A stretch of 64,000 nucleotides of DNA from NCBI GenBank assembly GCA_965247635.1, contig CBDFHJ010000010.1, positions 124,001 to 188,000 on the forward strand, read 5' to 3'. A program made the position numbers and the translations under genes. Below, in pieces: positions 6,738 to 14,901 of this stretch. The number at the start of each line of letters is the position of its first letter. The first letter of the stretch is position 1. The notes beneath the pieces are model-generated. The model made no database searches, had not been told where the DNA came from, and worked only from the letters and a program-made list of their open reading frames with translations. This DNA comes from CBDFHJ01 sp965247635 (lineage in GTDB: Bacteria > Chloroflexota > Dehalococcoidia > Lucifugimonadales > Australimonadaceae).

Positions 6738-8477
6738 ATGCGACAGTTACGTTTGGCCCTGGCGCAGATGAACGCTACCGTGGGCGACCTTGAGGGCAAT
6801 ACCACCCGAATCTTGTGGTTCATGGAGCAGGCGCGGGACCAAGGCGCCGACCTCGCCGCCTTCCCTGAGCTCGCCATTACCGGATACCCCCCTGAGGACC
6901 TCCTCTTCAAACGCCAGTTCCTCCAAGAGGCCGCCGCCTGCCTGGACCGGATTGCCGCCGCCACCGGCGACCTGGCCGTGGTGGTGGGCGTGCCGCACAT
7001 CGACGGGGGTGACCTGTACAACGCCGCCGCGGTGGCCTACGACGGAAAGGTAGTGGGTATGTACCACAAGATGTACCTACCCACCTACGGTGTCTTTGAC
7101 GAAGACCGCTACTTCCGGGCCGGCCACGAGTGCCCCGTGTTCCAGGTCAGAGGCGTGGGCGTGGGCGTGAACATCTGTGAAGACATCTGGTACGCCGTCG
7201 GACCCATAGCCGTGCAGGCCGCGGCTGGCGCCGAGGTTATCGTCAATATCAACGGTTCCCCCTACTACCGCGGGAAGGGTGATTACCGCCAGCGCATGAT
7301 CGAGACCCGCGCCGCCGACCACGAAGTGTACGTTGCCTACGTGAACATGGTGGGCGGCCAGGACGAGCTGGTCTTCGACGGACAGAGCATGGTGGCGAAC
7401 CATAAGGGAGAGTTGATCGCGCGTGCCCCGCAGTTCGAGGAGGACCTCCTGGTGTTGGACCTGGACGTCGAGGCCGTCCTGAACACCCGCCTGCACGACC
7501 CCCGCCCGCGCAAGGAGCGAGAGGCGATCTTGCGGGAGATAGGTGAGGCGAAGGTCTATCCCGTATTCGATTACCGCGAGCGGGAGCCGGGCCCACCCAA
7601 GGCCGGGAGTGTCGATCCAGCGCTGGACCCCCTGGCGGAGGCCTATACGGCGGTGGTCACCGGCACCCGCGATTACGTGCGCAAGAGCGGTCACGGTAAG
7701 GTGGTGATCGGCCTCTCGGGGGGTATCGACTCGGCCCTCACGACAACTGTCGCCGCCGACGCGCTGGGGCCTGGGAACGTAACCGCCCTCTTCATGCCCT
7801 CCCGCTATACGTCCGACCTCTCCCGCCGCGACGCCCAGACCGTGGCCGAAAACCTTGGCGTCCTCATGCACACCATCCCCATCGACTCCACGTTGGACGC
7901 CTACTTGGGTGTGCTGAAACACCTCTTTGAGGGGTCGGAGCCGGGTGTGGCGGAGGAGAACATTCAGGCACGGATCAGGGGTAACCTGCTGATGGCCATG
8001 TCGAACAAGTTTGGCTGGCTCGTACTAAACACGGGCAACAAGAGCGAGATGGCCACCGGCTACTGCACGCTGTACGGCGACATGGCGGGAGGCTTCGCGG
8101 TGCTGAAGGACGTGCCGAAAACCTTGGTGCGCCAGCTTGCCGTGTACCGCAACGGGCTTGGGGGTTCGCCGGTGATCCCCCACTCCACCATCTCACGGCC
8201 ACCCACGGCGGAGCTACGGCCCGACCAGAAGGACGAAGACTCGCTGCCGCCCTACGAGGTGCTGGACCCTATCCTGGAGGCCTACGTGGAGGACGACCGC
8301 AGCGTGGAGGAGATGGTGCTTTCCGGTCTACCGTCGGCGGCGGTGGCCCAGGCGGTCCGGCTGGTGGACCGCAGCGAATACAAGCGGCGTCAGGCGCCTC
8401 CCGGTGTCAAGGTCACCCACCGGGCCTTTGGGCGCGACCGCAGGCTACCCATCGTCAACCGCTACGAGCCGACGTAA
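6738..8477 (+). CDS. nadE: Glutamine-dependent NAD+ synthetase
   Basis: Last step of NAD synthesis: deamido-NAD + ATP + glutamine-derived ammonia. From ATG 6738 the protein is 579 aa, normal for two-domain NadE. The N-terminal nitrilase-type glutaminase has Glu44 (AFPELAITG), Lys111 (YHKMYLP) and Cys147 (GVNICED). The C-terminal synthetase has the SGGIDS P-loop at residues 327-332 and NTGNKSE. The start is set by AAGGAGG just upstream and by family length. It is in frame with an upstream HTH segment. Confidence 0.95.
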   Translation: MRQLRLALAQMNATVGDLEGNTTRILWFMEQARDQGADLAAFPELAITGYPPEDLLFKRQFLQEAAACLDRIAAATGDLAVVVGVPHIDGGDLYNAAAVAYDGKVVGMYHKMYLPTYGVFDEDRYFRAGHECPVFQVRGVGVGVNICEDIWYAVGPIAVQAAAGAEVIVNINGSPYYRGKGDYRQRMIETRAADHEVYVAYVNMVGGQDELVFDGQSMVANHKGELIARAPQFEEDLLVLDLDVEAVLNTRLHDPRPRKEREAILREIGEAKVYPVFDYREREPGPPKAGSVDPALDPLAEAYTAVVTGTRDYVRKSGHGKVVIGLSGGIDSALTTTVAADALGPGNVTALFMPSRYTSDLSRRDAQTVAENLGVLMHTIPIDSTLDAYLGVLKHLFEGSEPGVAEENIQARIRGNLLMAMSNKFGWLVLNTGNKSEMATGYCTLYGDMAGGFAVLKDVPKTLVRQLAVYRNGLGGSPVIPHSTISRPPTAELRPDQKDEDSLPPYEVLDPILEAYVEDDRSVEEMVLSGLPSAAVAQAVRLVDRSEYKRRQAPPGVKVTHRAFGRDRRLPIVNRYEPT

Positions 8478-8549
8478 TCCGCTCGCTTTGCTCGCCGTTT
8501 CCTGCAAAAGCCACCGCCGTTGTTCCGCCTAAGGAGCGACAAATTCTGC

Positions 8550-8579
8550 TTGTGAGGCCGTTTACCAGTGTGGTACGAT
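8550..8579 (+). promoter_or_regulatory. Probable recA promoter
   Basis: TTGTGA (8550-8555), 18-base spacer, TACGAT (8574-8579) with TG one base upstream of the -10 (extended -10). The recA start is 37 bases downstream. No LexA-type palindrome was recognised. Confidence 0.5.
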
Positions 8580-8615
8580 GGCCGTTGAAGTGGTGTAGGG
8601 ACGAGAGGTTATTGC

Positions 8616-9692
8616 GTGACTGAGAAGGAGAAAGCACTGGAGCTGGCCTTAGGCCAGATTGAGCGTCAGTTCGGTCGCGGGGCCATCATGCGGCTGGGTG
8701 AAGCCAGTCAGCTCACCCAGGTGGAGGCCATCCCCACCGGTTCCATCTCCCTGGATCTTGCCCTCGGCATTGGGGGTATTCCCAGGGGTCGTGTTACCGA
8801 GGTGTTCGGCTCGGAAGCGGCGGGGAAATCCACGTTGTGCCTTCACATCATTGCCGAATCGCAACGCTTAGGTGGTACTGCGGCGTACGTCGACGCTGAG
8901 CACGCCCTTGACCCGCCATACGCGGCCCGTTGCGGTGTCCAGGTGGACACGCTCCTGCTCTCTCAGCCTGACACGGCTGAGCAGGCGCTGGAGATTGTGG
9001 AGTACCTGGTGCGCAGCGGAGCGGTGGACATAGTCGTGATCGATAGCGTAGCTGCCTTGGCGCCCCGGGCAGAGTTGGAAGGCGACATGGGGGATACCCA
9101 CGTCGGCCTCCAGGCCCGGCTCATGTCCCAGGCCCTGCGCAAGCTCACGGCGGCGACCAGCCATTCCAACACGGCGGTCGTGTTCGTTAACCAGCTTCGG
9201 GAAAAGGTCGGCGTGTTCTTCGGGAGCCCTGAAGTCACCCCCGGCGGCCGGGCGCTTAAGTTCTACAGCTCGGTGCGCATCGACCTACGGCGCGTGGAGA
9301 GCATCAAGCACGGCACCGAGGTCGTCGGCTCCCGCATACGTGCCAGGGTCGTCAAGAACAAAGTGGCCCCGCCGTTTCGGGTGGTCGAGTTCGACATCAT
9401 GTTCACTCACGGCATCAGCAAAGCTGGCGACCTGATTGACCTTGGTGTGAGCATGGGGCCGCTACGGAAGTCCGGTGCTAACTACTCCTTCGGTGAGGTC
9501 CGCTTAGGCCAGGGTAGGGAAAACGCTAAGGAGTTTCTCCAGGGGCACCCTGAGGTTATGCAGGAGTTGGAGCAACACATCCGCTCCTTGCATGCCGCCA
9601 GCACAAACGGTGCTCCGGCCCCCTCGAAAACAGAGGAGGAGCTGCCCACAGAGGAGGAACTGCCCGTGGCAGCCTCCGCCGTCGCCGAGTAG
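8616..9692 (+). CDS. recA: Recombinase RecA
   Basis: Strand-exchange ATPase of homologous recombination and SOS induction. 358 aa. Walker A GSEAAGKST is at residues 65-73, Walker B in VVIDSVAAL, followed by the DNA-binding L1/L2 region with FVNQLREKVGVFFGSPEVTPGG. The C-terminus is acidic (TEEELPTEEELP), as expected. GTG 8616 is the start, with GAGAGG at 8603-8608. recX follows after 66 bases. Confidence 0.98.
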   Translation: MTEKEKALELALGQIERQFGRGAIMRLGEASQLTQVEAIPTGSISLDLALGIGGIPRGRVTEVFGSEAAGKSTLCLHIIAESQRLGGTAAYVDAEHALDPPYAARCGVQVDTLLLSQPDTAEQALEIVEYLVRSGAVDIVVIDSVAALAPRAELEGDMGDTHVGLQARLMSQALRKLTAATSHSNTAVVFVNQLREKVGVFFGSPEVTPGGRALKFYSSVRIDLRRVESIKHGTEVVGSRIRARVVKNKVAPPFRVVEFDIMFTHGISKAGDLIDLGVSMGPLRKSGANYSFGEVRLGQGRENAKEFLQGHPEVMQELEQHIRSLHAASTNGAPAPSKTEEELPTEEELPVAASAVAE

Positions 9693-9725
9693 CGGACCCC
9701 TCTCAGCGCGCGCCTCGCTCCCTAC

Positions 9726-9750
9726 ACCACCAGCCCGAAAGGGTGGTGGT
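9726..9750 (+). promoter_or_regulatory. Hairpin between recA and recX
   Basis: accacc...ggtggt outer arms and ccc-gaaa-ggg inner arms with a GNRA-type loop. The 3' arm (gggtggtgg) is the only purine-rich stretch just upstream of the recX start, so it may limit recX translation or read-through. Confidence 0.5.
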
Positions 9751-9758
9751 TATTTGTC

Positions 9759-10280
9759 ATGAGTGGACTTTCGGACCAGGCTTATGAGGCAGCCCGTACG
9801 GCGGCCCTTCGTGCCCTTGCCGTGCGGCCGCGCAGCGTGGTGGAGCTTCGCCGGCGCCTGAGAGGCCGGTTTGAGGAGCCGGCGGTGGCCCAGGTGCTTC
9901 AGCGTCTGGAGCAGCAGGGCTTGCTCGACGACACCCGCTTCGCCCAGGAGTGGCGCCGGAGCCGTGAGCAGTCTCGGCCTCGCAGCGCCCTGCTCGTGCG
10001 GCGCGAGCTGCTCCAACGTGGAGTGAATTACGACGTGGCCGACGCGGCTGTCGAAGGCATGGATGACGAGGAGGCGGCCCAACGGGCGGCCCGTGGCCAC
10101 CTGCGCCACCTCCGCCATCTGGACCAGAGCCACGCCGACCGACGGATGTGGGCTTATCTACAACGCCGTGGATTCAGCTCAGGCGTGACCCAGCGGACGA
10201 TGCGCCTCCTGGCTCAAGAGGAGGCCTCTCCGTTGGGTGGCGGCGAGCTGACGCGCCTGTCCCCCGACAGACCAAGGTAG
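9759..10280 (+). CDS. recX: Regulatory protein RecX
   Basis: 173-aa inhibitor/modulator of RecA filaments. Three-helix repeats are visible, including the hallmark ELRRRLRGRF and LEQQGLLDDTRFAQEWRRSR region (residues ~28-70) and a second repeat with ELLQRGVNYDVADAAV. Immediately downstream of recA, the classical pairing, behind a hairpin that probably keeps its expression low. The C-terminal ~15 residues are not conserved-looking. Confidence 0.93.
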   Translation: MSGLSDQAYEAARTAALRALAVRPRSVVELRRRLRGRFEEPAVAQVLQRLEQQGLLDDTRFAQEWRRSREQSRPRSALLVRRELLQRGVNYDVADAAVEGMDDEEAAQRAARGHLRHLRHLDQSHADRRMWAYLQRRGFSSGVTQRTMRLLAQEEASPLGGGELTRLSPDRPR

Positions 10281-10345
10281 TGCCACTTCACTCGATTGCC
10301 CCAGCCCGCTGGAGGGCTAAGCAGTGGTAGAAAGGAACAAAAGTC

Positions 10346-11905
10346 ATGGATGCAGCAGTTATTGGGATCGCAGCCGTTGTTGCGTTGCTCGTCGGCGTGG
10401 GCGCCGGTTACCTGGTGCGCAACATGCTCCATAGCCGTGGGGTGAGCGCCGCTGGCTCCAGTGCCGCCAAGATTTTGCAGGGCGCGGAGGAGGAGCAAAG
10501 ACGTATTCTCGTGGTGGCCAAGGAAGAGGCCCTGCAGACCCGGACCACGGCGGAGGGCGAGGTCCGGGAGCGGCGGCGCGAGGTGCAGCGGTCCGAGGAG
10601 CGCCTGTCAAACCGTGAGGAGACGCTGGAGCGCCGCCAGCAAGGCCTGGACCAACGCGAGCAGAGCGTGGTGACGAGAGAGCAGGAAGCTGAGGGTGTGC
10701 GAGCGGAGGCTGAGACCCTAAAGCAGGAACAGACCGCGGAGGCTGAGACCCTAAAGCAGGAACAGACCAAGGTACTCGAACAAATAGCCGCCCTCTCCGT
10801 GGCCGAGGCCAAGGACGTTCTGATGCGCCGTGCCGAGGACGAATCCAAGCACGACTTGGCCAAGCGCTACTACGAGCTTGAGCAGGAGATGCTCACCGAG
10901 GCCGACAATAAGGCCAGGAAGGTCATCGCCCAGTCGATCCAACGTCTGGCTGCGGACGTGGTCTCCGAGACCACCACCTCGTTGGTGCCGCTGCCCAACG
11001 ACGAGATGAAGGGGCGTCTTATCGGCCGGGAGGGACGCAACATCCGCGCCATTGAGGCCGCCACGGGCGTCGATTTGATCATCGACGACACGCCGGAGGC
11101 GGTGACCATCTCTTGCTTTGACCCTATCCGCAGGGAAGTGGCGAAGATGGCCCTGACCAAGCTGATCCAAGACGGCCGGATCCATCCGGCGCGCATTGAA
11201 GAGACGGTGGAGCACGCGCAGGTGGAGGTCGAGGAGACCATCCGGCGCGCCGGTGAACAGTCGGTCCTGGACGCCGACGTCCGTGGCCTGCACCCCGACC
11301 TCGTCAAACTGATAGGCCGGCTGAACTACCGCTACAGCTACGGTGAGAACGTCCTTCAGCATTCGGTGGAGGTTGCCCGCCTGGCTGGACTGGTGGCCGG
11401 CGAGCTGGAGTGCGACGTGCAAGCGGCCAAGGCGGGCGGGCTGCTCCATGACATCGGCAAAGCCCTTACCCACGAGTCCGAGGGTTCGCATACTGAGTTG
11501 GGTGATGAAATCGCCGAACGGTACAAGCTTCCCAAGAAGGTCAGAGACGCCATCGTGGAACACCACGAGGATGACCGTGGCACGCCTGAGGCGTTTGTCG
11601 TGGCCGCGGCCGATGCCATGAGCGCGGCCAGGCCCGGCGCCCGGCGCGACACCGTGGAGTTCTACCTGAAGCGGCTGGAGGCACTGGAGGATGTGGCTAA
11701 TAGCTTCCCGGGCGTGGAGCGCTCCTTTGCTATCCAGGCAGGCCGGGAGGTGCGTATCCTGGTCCAGCCAGACCAGGTCGATGACATAGAGGCGGCGAAT
11801 CTGGCCCATGACGTGGTCAAGAAGATCGAGGAGAACCTGGTCTACCCCGGGCACATCAAAGTAACGGTGGTCAGGGAGACCAGGGCCACCGAGGTGGCCA
11901 AGTAG
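10346..11905 (+). CDS. rny: Ribonuclease Y
   Basis: Membrane-anchored endoribonuclease that starts mRNA decay. 519 aa. Order: one N-terminal membrane helix (residues ~5-25), a long charged coiled coil (~40-200), a KH domain with GRLIGREGRNIRAIE, and an HD domain with HSVEVARLAG and LLHDIGKALTHE, where His-Asp binds metal. The coiled coil holds an exact 11-residue duplication (AEAETLKQEQT twice). The start ATG 10346 has AAAGGAAC upstream. It begins the rny-phosphodiesterase-PHP-plsY run. Confidence 0.97.
   Translation: MDAAVIGIAAVVALLVGVGAGYLVRNMLHSRGVSAAGSSAAKILQGAEEEQRRILVVAKEEALQTRTTAEGEVRERRREVQRSEERLSNREETLERRQQGLDQREQSVVTREQEAEGVRAEAETLKQEQTAEAETLKQEQTKVLEQIAALSVAEAKDVLMRRAEDESKHDLAKRYYELEQEMLTEADNKARKVIAQSIQRLAADVVSETTTSLVPLPNDEMKGRLIGREGRNIRAIEAATGVDLIIDDTPEAVTISCFDPIRREVAKMALTKLIQDGRIHPARIEETVEHAQVEVEETIRRAGEQSVLDADVRGLHPDLVKLIGRLNYRYSYGENVLQHSVEVARLAGLVAGELECDVQAAKAGGLLHDIGKALTHESEGSHTELGDEIAERYKLPKKVRDAIVEHHEDDRGTPEAFVVAAADAMSAARPGARRDTVEFYLKRLEALEDVANSFPGVERSFAIQAGREVRILVQPDQVDDIEAANLAHDVVKKIEENLVYPGHIKVTVVRETRATEVAK
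10703..10768 (+). repeat. Perfect 33-bp tandem duplication in rny
   Basis: Bases 10703-10735 and 10736-10768 are identical and keep the frame, adding 11 residues to the coiled coil. Confidence 0.9.
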
Positions 11906-11941
11906 CCCCGCCGTTAACGCGGGAAAGGACAGAGGTGCTTC

Positions 11942-12721
11942 GTGCGAGTCCTTATGGTGGGCGACCTCGTCGGCAAGCCGGGACGGCGCGCCTTTGCCGA
12001 GGTCCTGCCGCGCGTCAAGGCCGATCACCGGGTGGATTTCGTGGTGGCCAATGGCGAGAACGCCGCGGGAGGCTTTGGGCTGACGGAGGAGATAGCTGAG
12101 GAGATTCTCGCGGCTGGAACGGACGTCATCACCTCTGGCAACCATATCTGGGACATCCGAGACTTCATCCCGGCGCTGGACGGTGAGCTGCCCATCCTGC
12201 GGCCCGCCAACTATCCTCGTTCGGCCCCGGGCCGTGGGTACATTCGTATCGGCGACACCGCGGTCATCAACTTGCAGGGGCGCGTGTTCATGCCCGAAGG
12301 GTTGGACTCGCCCTTTGACACGGTCGACGATATCCTGGCGGAGCTCGATCGTGACCCGCCTAGAGTGACCCTCGTGGACTTCCATACGGAGGCAACGTCT
12401 GAGCAGGGCGCCATGGGCTGGTACCTGGACGGACGGGTCACTGCCGTGGTTGGGACGCATACCCACGTCCCAACGGCGGATGCCCGGGTCCTCCCCGGCG
12501 GCACCGCCTTCGTTTCCGACCTGGGCATGACCGGCCCAATCAACTCCGTTATCGGCAGCAAAGTAGAGGACGTGTTGGAACGGTTCCTAACCGCCATGCC
12601 TCGCCGGCTGAACGTGGCGGAGGGCGGCCCGGTCCAGTTCAACTCTGTCCTCATCGACGTGGATGACCTGACTGGCAAGGCAGTGAGCATTCAGCGGATG
12701 GACCAGGTGGTGGACCGGTGA
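11942..12721 (+). CDS. YmdB/TIGR00282-family metallophosphoesterase
   Basis: 259 aa. The N-terminus MRVLMVGDLVGKPGRR with GENAAGGFGL, SGNHIWD and GTHTHVPTAD is diagnostic of the family whose Bacillus member (YmdB) hydrolyses cyclic nucleotide monophosphates and affects RNase Y-linked gene control. Di-metal ligands are expected from the GD, GEN, GNH and HTH residues. GTG 11942 follows AAAGGACAGAGG. Adjacent to rny as in many bacteria, and its stop overlaps the start of the PHP gene by 4 bases, so the two are translationally coupled. Confidence 0.93.
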   Translation: MRVLMVGDLVGKPGRRAFAEVLPRVKADHRVDFVVANGENAAGGFGLTEEIAEEILAAGTDVITSGNHIWDIRDFIPALDGELPILRPANYPRSAPGRGYIRIGDTAVINLQGRVFMPEGLDSPFDTVDDILAELDRDPPRVTLVDFHTEATSEQGAMGWYLDGRVTAVVGTHTHVPTADARVLPGGTAFVSDLGMTGPINSVIGSKVEDVLERFLTAMPRRLNVAEGGPVQFNSVLIDVDDLTGKAVSIQRMDQVVDR

Positions 12722-13575
12722 GCGCTCCGTCGAAGGTTGACCTGCACTTGCACACCACCCGCTCCGACGGGCGCCTCTCGCCCACGGAGCTGGTGCGGCT
12801 TCTGGTTGCCCAGGGTGTCACGACGGCTGCCGTCACCGACCACGACTCCACCGAAGGGCTCGACGAGGCCTTCGCCGAGGTCGCCCGTCACCCCCGTCTG
12901 CGGCTGATCCCGGGCATCGAGATAAGCGCTGACCATCCCTCTGGCGGGGGCGACCTCCACATCCTCGGCTACTTCATGGACTACCACGACGCGGAGTTTC
13001 AGGGGCGGCTGCGCACCTTCCGAGCGGGGCGGGCCGACCGCATCAAGCAGATGGTGGACAAGCTGGCCGAGCTAGGCCTTCCCGTGGAGTGGGAACGGGT
13101 CCAGGAGCTCGCGGCTGGGGCCAGTATTGGCCGGCCCCACATCGCCCAGGCGATGGTGGAGCGCGGTTACATCAGCACCCCGAAAGAGGCATTCAACGGG
13201 TACCTAGAAGACGGTGGCCGGGCTCACCTCACTCGCCCTCACGTTCCCATGGAGGAGGCCGTACGGCTCATCCAGAGCGTCGGCGGCGTAGCCGTGCTTG
13301 CGCACCCGGTGTACGTCCGGGAGTGGGAAGCGCTGCTGCCCAGGCTGGCGGAGTTAGGAATCGTGGGTATGGAGGTCCACTACTCCGAGTTTTCGCCGGA
13401 GCAGCGGAGCGGCCTGGCCCGGCAAGCCCAGCAGTACCGTCTTCTGCCGTGCGGTGGCAGCGACTATCACGCCCTCGGTCTGCCCGGCGAGTTCCTCCCG
13501 GGGTCGGCGGGGCCACCCGACGAAGTGGTGAGCAGCCTAGAGGAGCTGGCGAAGGAACGGCGGGCAACCGCTTGA
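12718..13575 (+). CDS. PHP-domain phosphoesterase (RNase AM/TrpH type)
   Basis: 285 aa. Metal-binding PHP motifs: DLHLHTTRSDG at the N-terminus, TDHDSTEGL, PGIEIS and a late GGSDYHA. This subgroup has nuclease/phosphoesterase members (YciV/RNase AM trims 5' ends of RNA; others act on nucleotides). GTG 12718 overlaps the previous stop (GTGA). Cytosolic. The position after rny and the YmdB-like gene supports an RNA-related role, which is inference. Confidence 0.87.
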   Translation: MSAPSKVDLHLHTTRSDGRLSPTELVRLLVAQGVTTAAVTDHDSTEGLDEAFAEVARHPRLRLIPGIEISADHPSGGGDLHILGYFMDYHDAEFQGRLRTFRAGRADRIKQMVDKLAELGLPVEWERVQELAAGASIGRPHIAQAMVERGYISTPKEAFNGYLEDGGRAHLTRPHVPMEEAVRLIQSVGGVAVLAHPVYVREWEALLPRLAELGIVGMEVHYSEFSPEQRSGLARQAQQYRLLPCGGSDYHALGLPGEFLPGSAGPPDEVVSSLEELAKERRATA

Positions 13576-13615
13576 GGGGCGGGCGCTCACCTACGCCAGT
13601 GAGGTCGGTTCCCCC

Positions 13616-14296
13616 ATGGACGAACCCCTGAAAGGCACCCTAGTCCTGGCCTACGGCTACCTGTTGGGCTCCGTGCCCCTGGCCTACGTCATCGGCCGAA
13701 TGGTCAATGGGATCGACCTGCGCAAGGTCGGCAGCGGGACGGTGGGCGCTTCCAACGTCTGGCACAACGTGGGGAGGTGGTGGATCTTGCCCTTGGGTGT
13801 TTTCGACCTGTTCGTCAAGGGACTGACGCCGATTACACTGGCCCGCAACGTGTTCGACCTAGGCATCGAGGCTCAGGCCGCGGCGGGTCTCATGGTCCTG
13901 CTAGGCCACAACTGGCCAATCTTCCTGAGCTTTAAAGGCGGCCGGGGCGTCGCGCCGATGGTGGGCGTGTTCATGGCGATGGCGCGGATTGAACTGGCCC
14001 TGTTCATCATCGTAGCGGTGGCGGGCTGGCGGCTGACCAACAGCGCCGCGCTCTGGGTGCTCCTTTCGCTGCTGCTCCTGCCCGTGTGGAGCGTGCTGTG
14101 GGGGAGGCCCACGGCCATTGTTTGGCTGATGGCGGGGACCGTAGGACTAACCATCACCAAACGGCTGATATCCAACTCGTTGCGGGGGACCTCCGTCAGC
14201 ACGCCCCGCCTGCTGTGGAACCGGTTGGTGTACGACCGGGACATCACGGAGCACGATGCTTGGATGCGCCGAGGGTCTTCAACCTCGCCGGACTAG
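13616..14296 (+). CDS. plsY: PlsY-like glycerol-3-phosphate acyltransferase
   Basis: Integral membrane enzyme transferring acyl from acyl-phosphate to glycerol-3-phosphate, the first step of phospholipid synthesis. 226 aa with about five hydrophobic helices. Motif 1 is LLGSVPLAYVIGR, with VGSGTVGASNVWHNVG (family G-S-G-N-x-GA-T-N variant), then GHNWPIFLSFKGGRGVA (the conserved GH and KGGKG-like loop). Slightly divergent (VGA in place of PGATN), so close paralogues of PlsY remain possible. ATG 13616. Confidence 0.8.
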   Translation: MDEPLKGTLVLAYGYLLGSVPLAYVIGRMVNGIDLRKVGSGTVGASNVWHNVGRWWILPLGVFDLFVKGLTPITLARNVFDLGIEAQAAAGLMVLLGHNWPIFLSFKGGRGVAPMVGVFMAMARIELALFIIVAVAGWRLTNSAALWVLLSLLLLPVWSVLWGRPTAIVWLMAGTVGLTITKRLISNSLRGTSVSTPRLLWNRLVYDRDITEHDAWMRRGSSTSPD

Positions 14297-14305
14297 GAGC
14301 CGCCG

Positions 14306-14807
14306 GTGACACAGGCCCAGACCTGCCATTGGCACCCGGAGCGGGAAACTCGCCTTTCTTGCGCCCGGTGCGGCAAGCCCATCTGCGTCGAGTGCATGCG
14401 TCAGCGCCCCGTGGGCGTGCGGTGTAAGGAGTGCGACCGGCGCTTCCCGTCTGCCCACCTACCAGGTGTCGACTGCCTACCTGGTACGCGGTCTATCGGC
14501 CATGGCCGGCCTGGGCGTTGGCGGCAGAGTAGCGCTGTTCGTGCTGGACCGAGTGGTCGGGATAGGCTTCTTAAGCCTGCTCCTGATGTTTGGCCTGGGC
14601 TACGTGGTGGGTGAGGGCATTGGCGCGGCTGTGAACCGCAGGCGCGGACTACCCTACCAGTACATGGCCGCCGGAGCCGTGGTCCTCGCCTTGGTTATCT
14701 CCACGGCGGGCACGCTGGTGTTCCACGGCTTTATTCGGCTGGACCTGTTCGCGCTCATCGGCGCCGTTATCGCCGTGGTGGCCGCTACCGCCCGGCTGAG
14801 GCCCTAG
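14306..14807 (+). pseudogene. B-box zinc-finger/membrane protein, frameshifted
   Basis: GTG 14306 opens a cysteine-rich domain: CHWHPE, CARCGKPIC, CVEC-like pairs and CKECDRR, a B-box-type zinc binder of ~45 residues. At about 14440-14455 the frame must shift to continue into LPTYQVSTAYLVRG and two to three membrane helices ending at 14807. Zinc box followed by a membrane region is the known arrangement of small relatives of rhomboid-type proteins, so I read it as one broken gene. A sequencing indel is also possible. Function unknown. Confidence 0.65.
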
Positions 14808-14901
14808 CCACTAGCCCCCGCGCTCCACTCGCGATTCCTCCGCTTGACGGGCAGTCCGAGGGGGACTAACATCCTGTCACCTTATTCAGAGGAGGGGATC
14901 T

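Noticed and set aside
7077..7922. 281-codon minus-strand frame inside nadE
   Set aside because: Lies entirely antisense to conserved NadE motifs; residue composition is typical of a shadow frame.
8478..8615. LexA/SOS operator upstream of recA
   Set aside because: A promoter-like pair is present but no convincing palindromic SOS box was seen.
10751..12466. Long open frame (571 codons) on the minus strand across rny and the phosphodiesterase gene
   Set aside because: Antisense shadow of strongly supported genes in GC-rich DNA; no family features.
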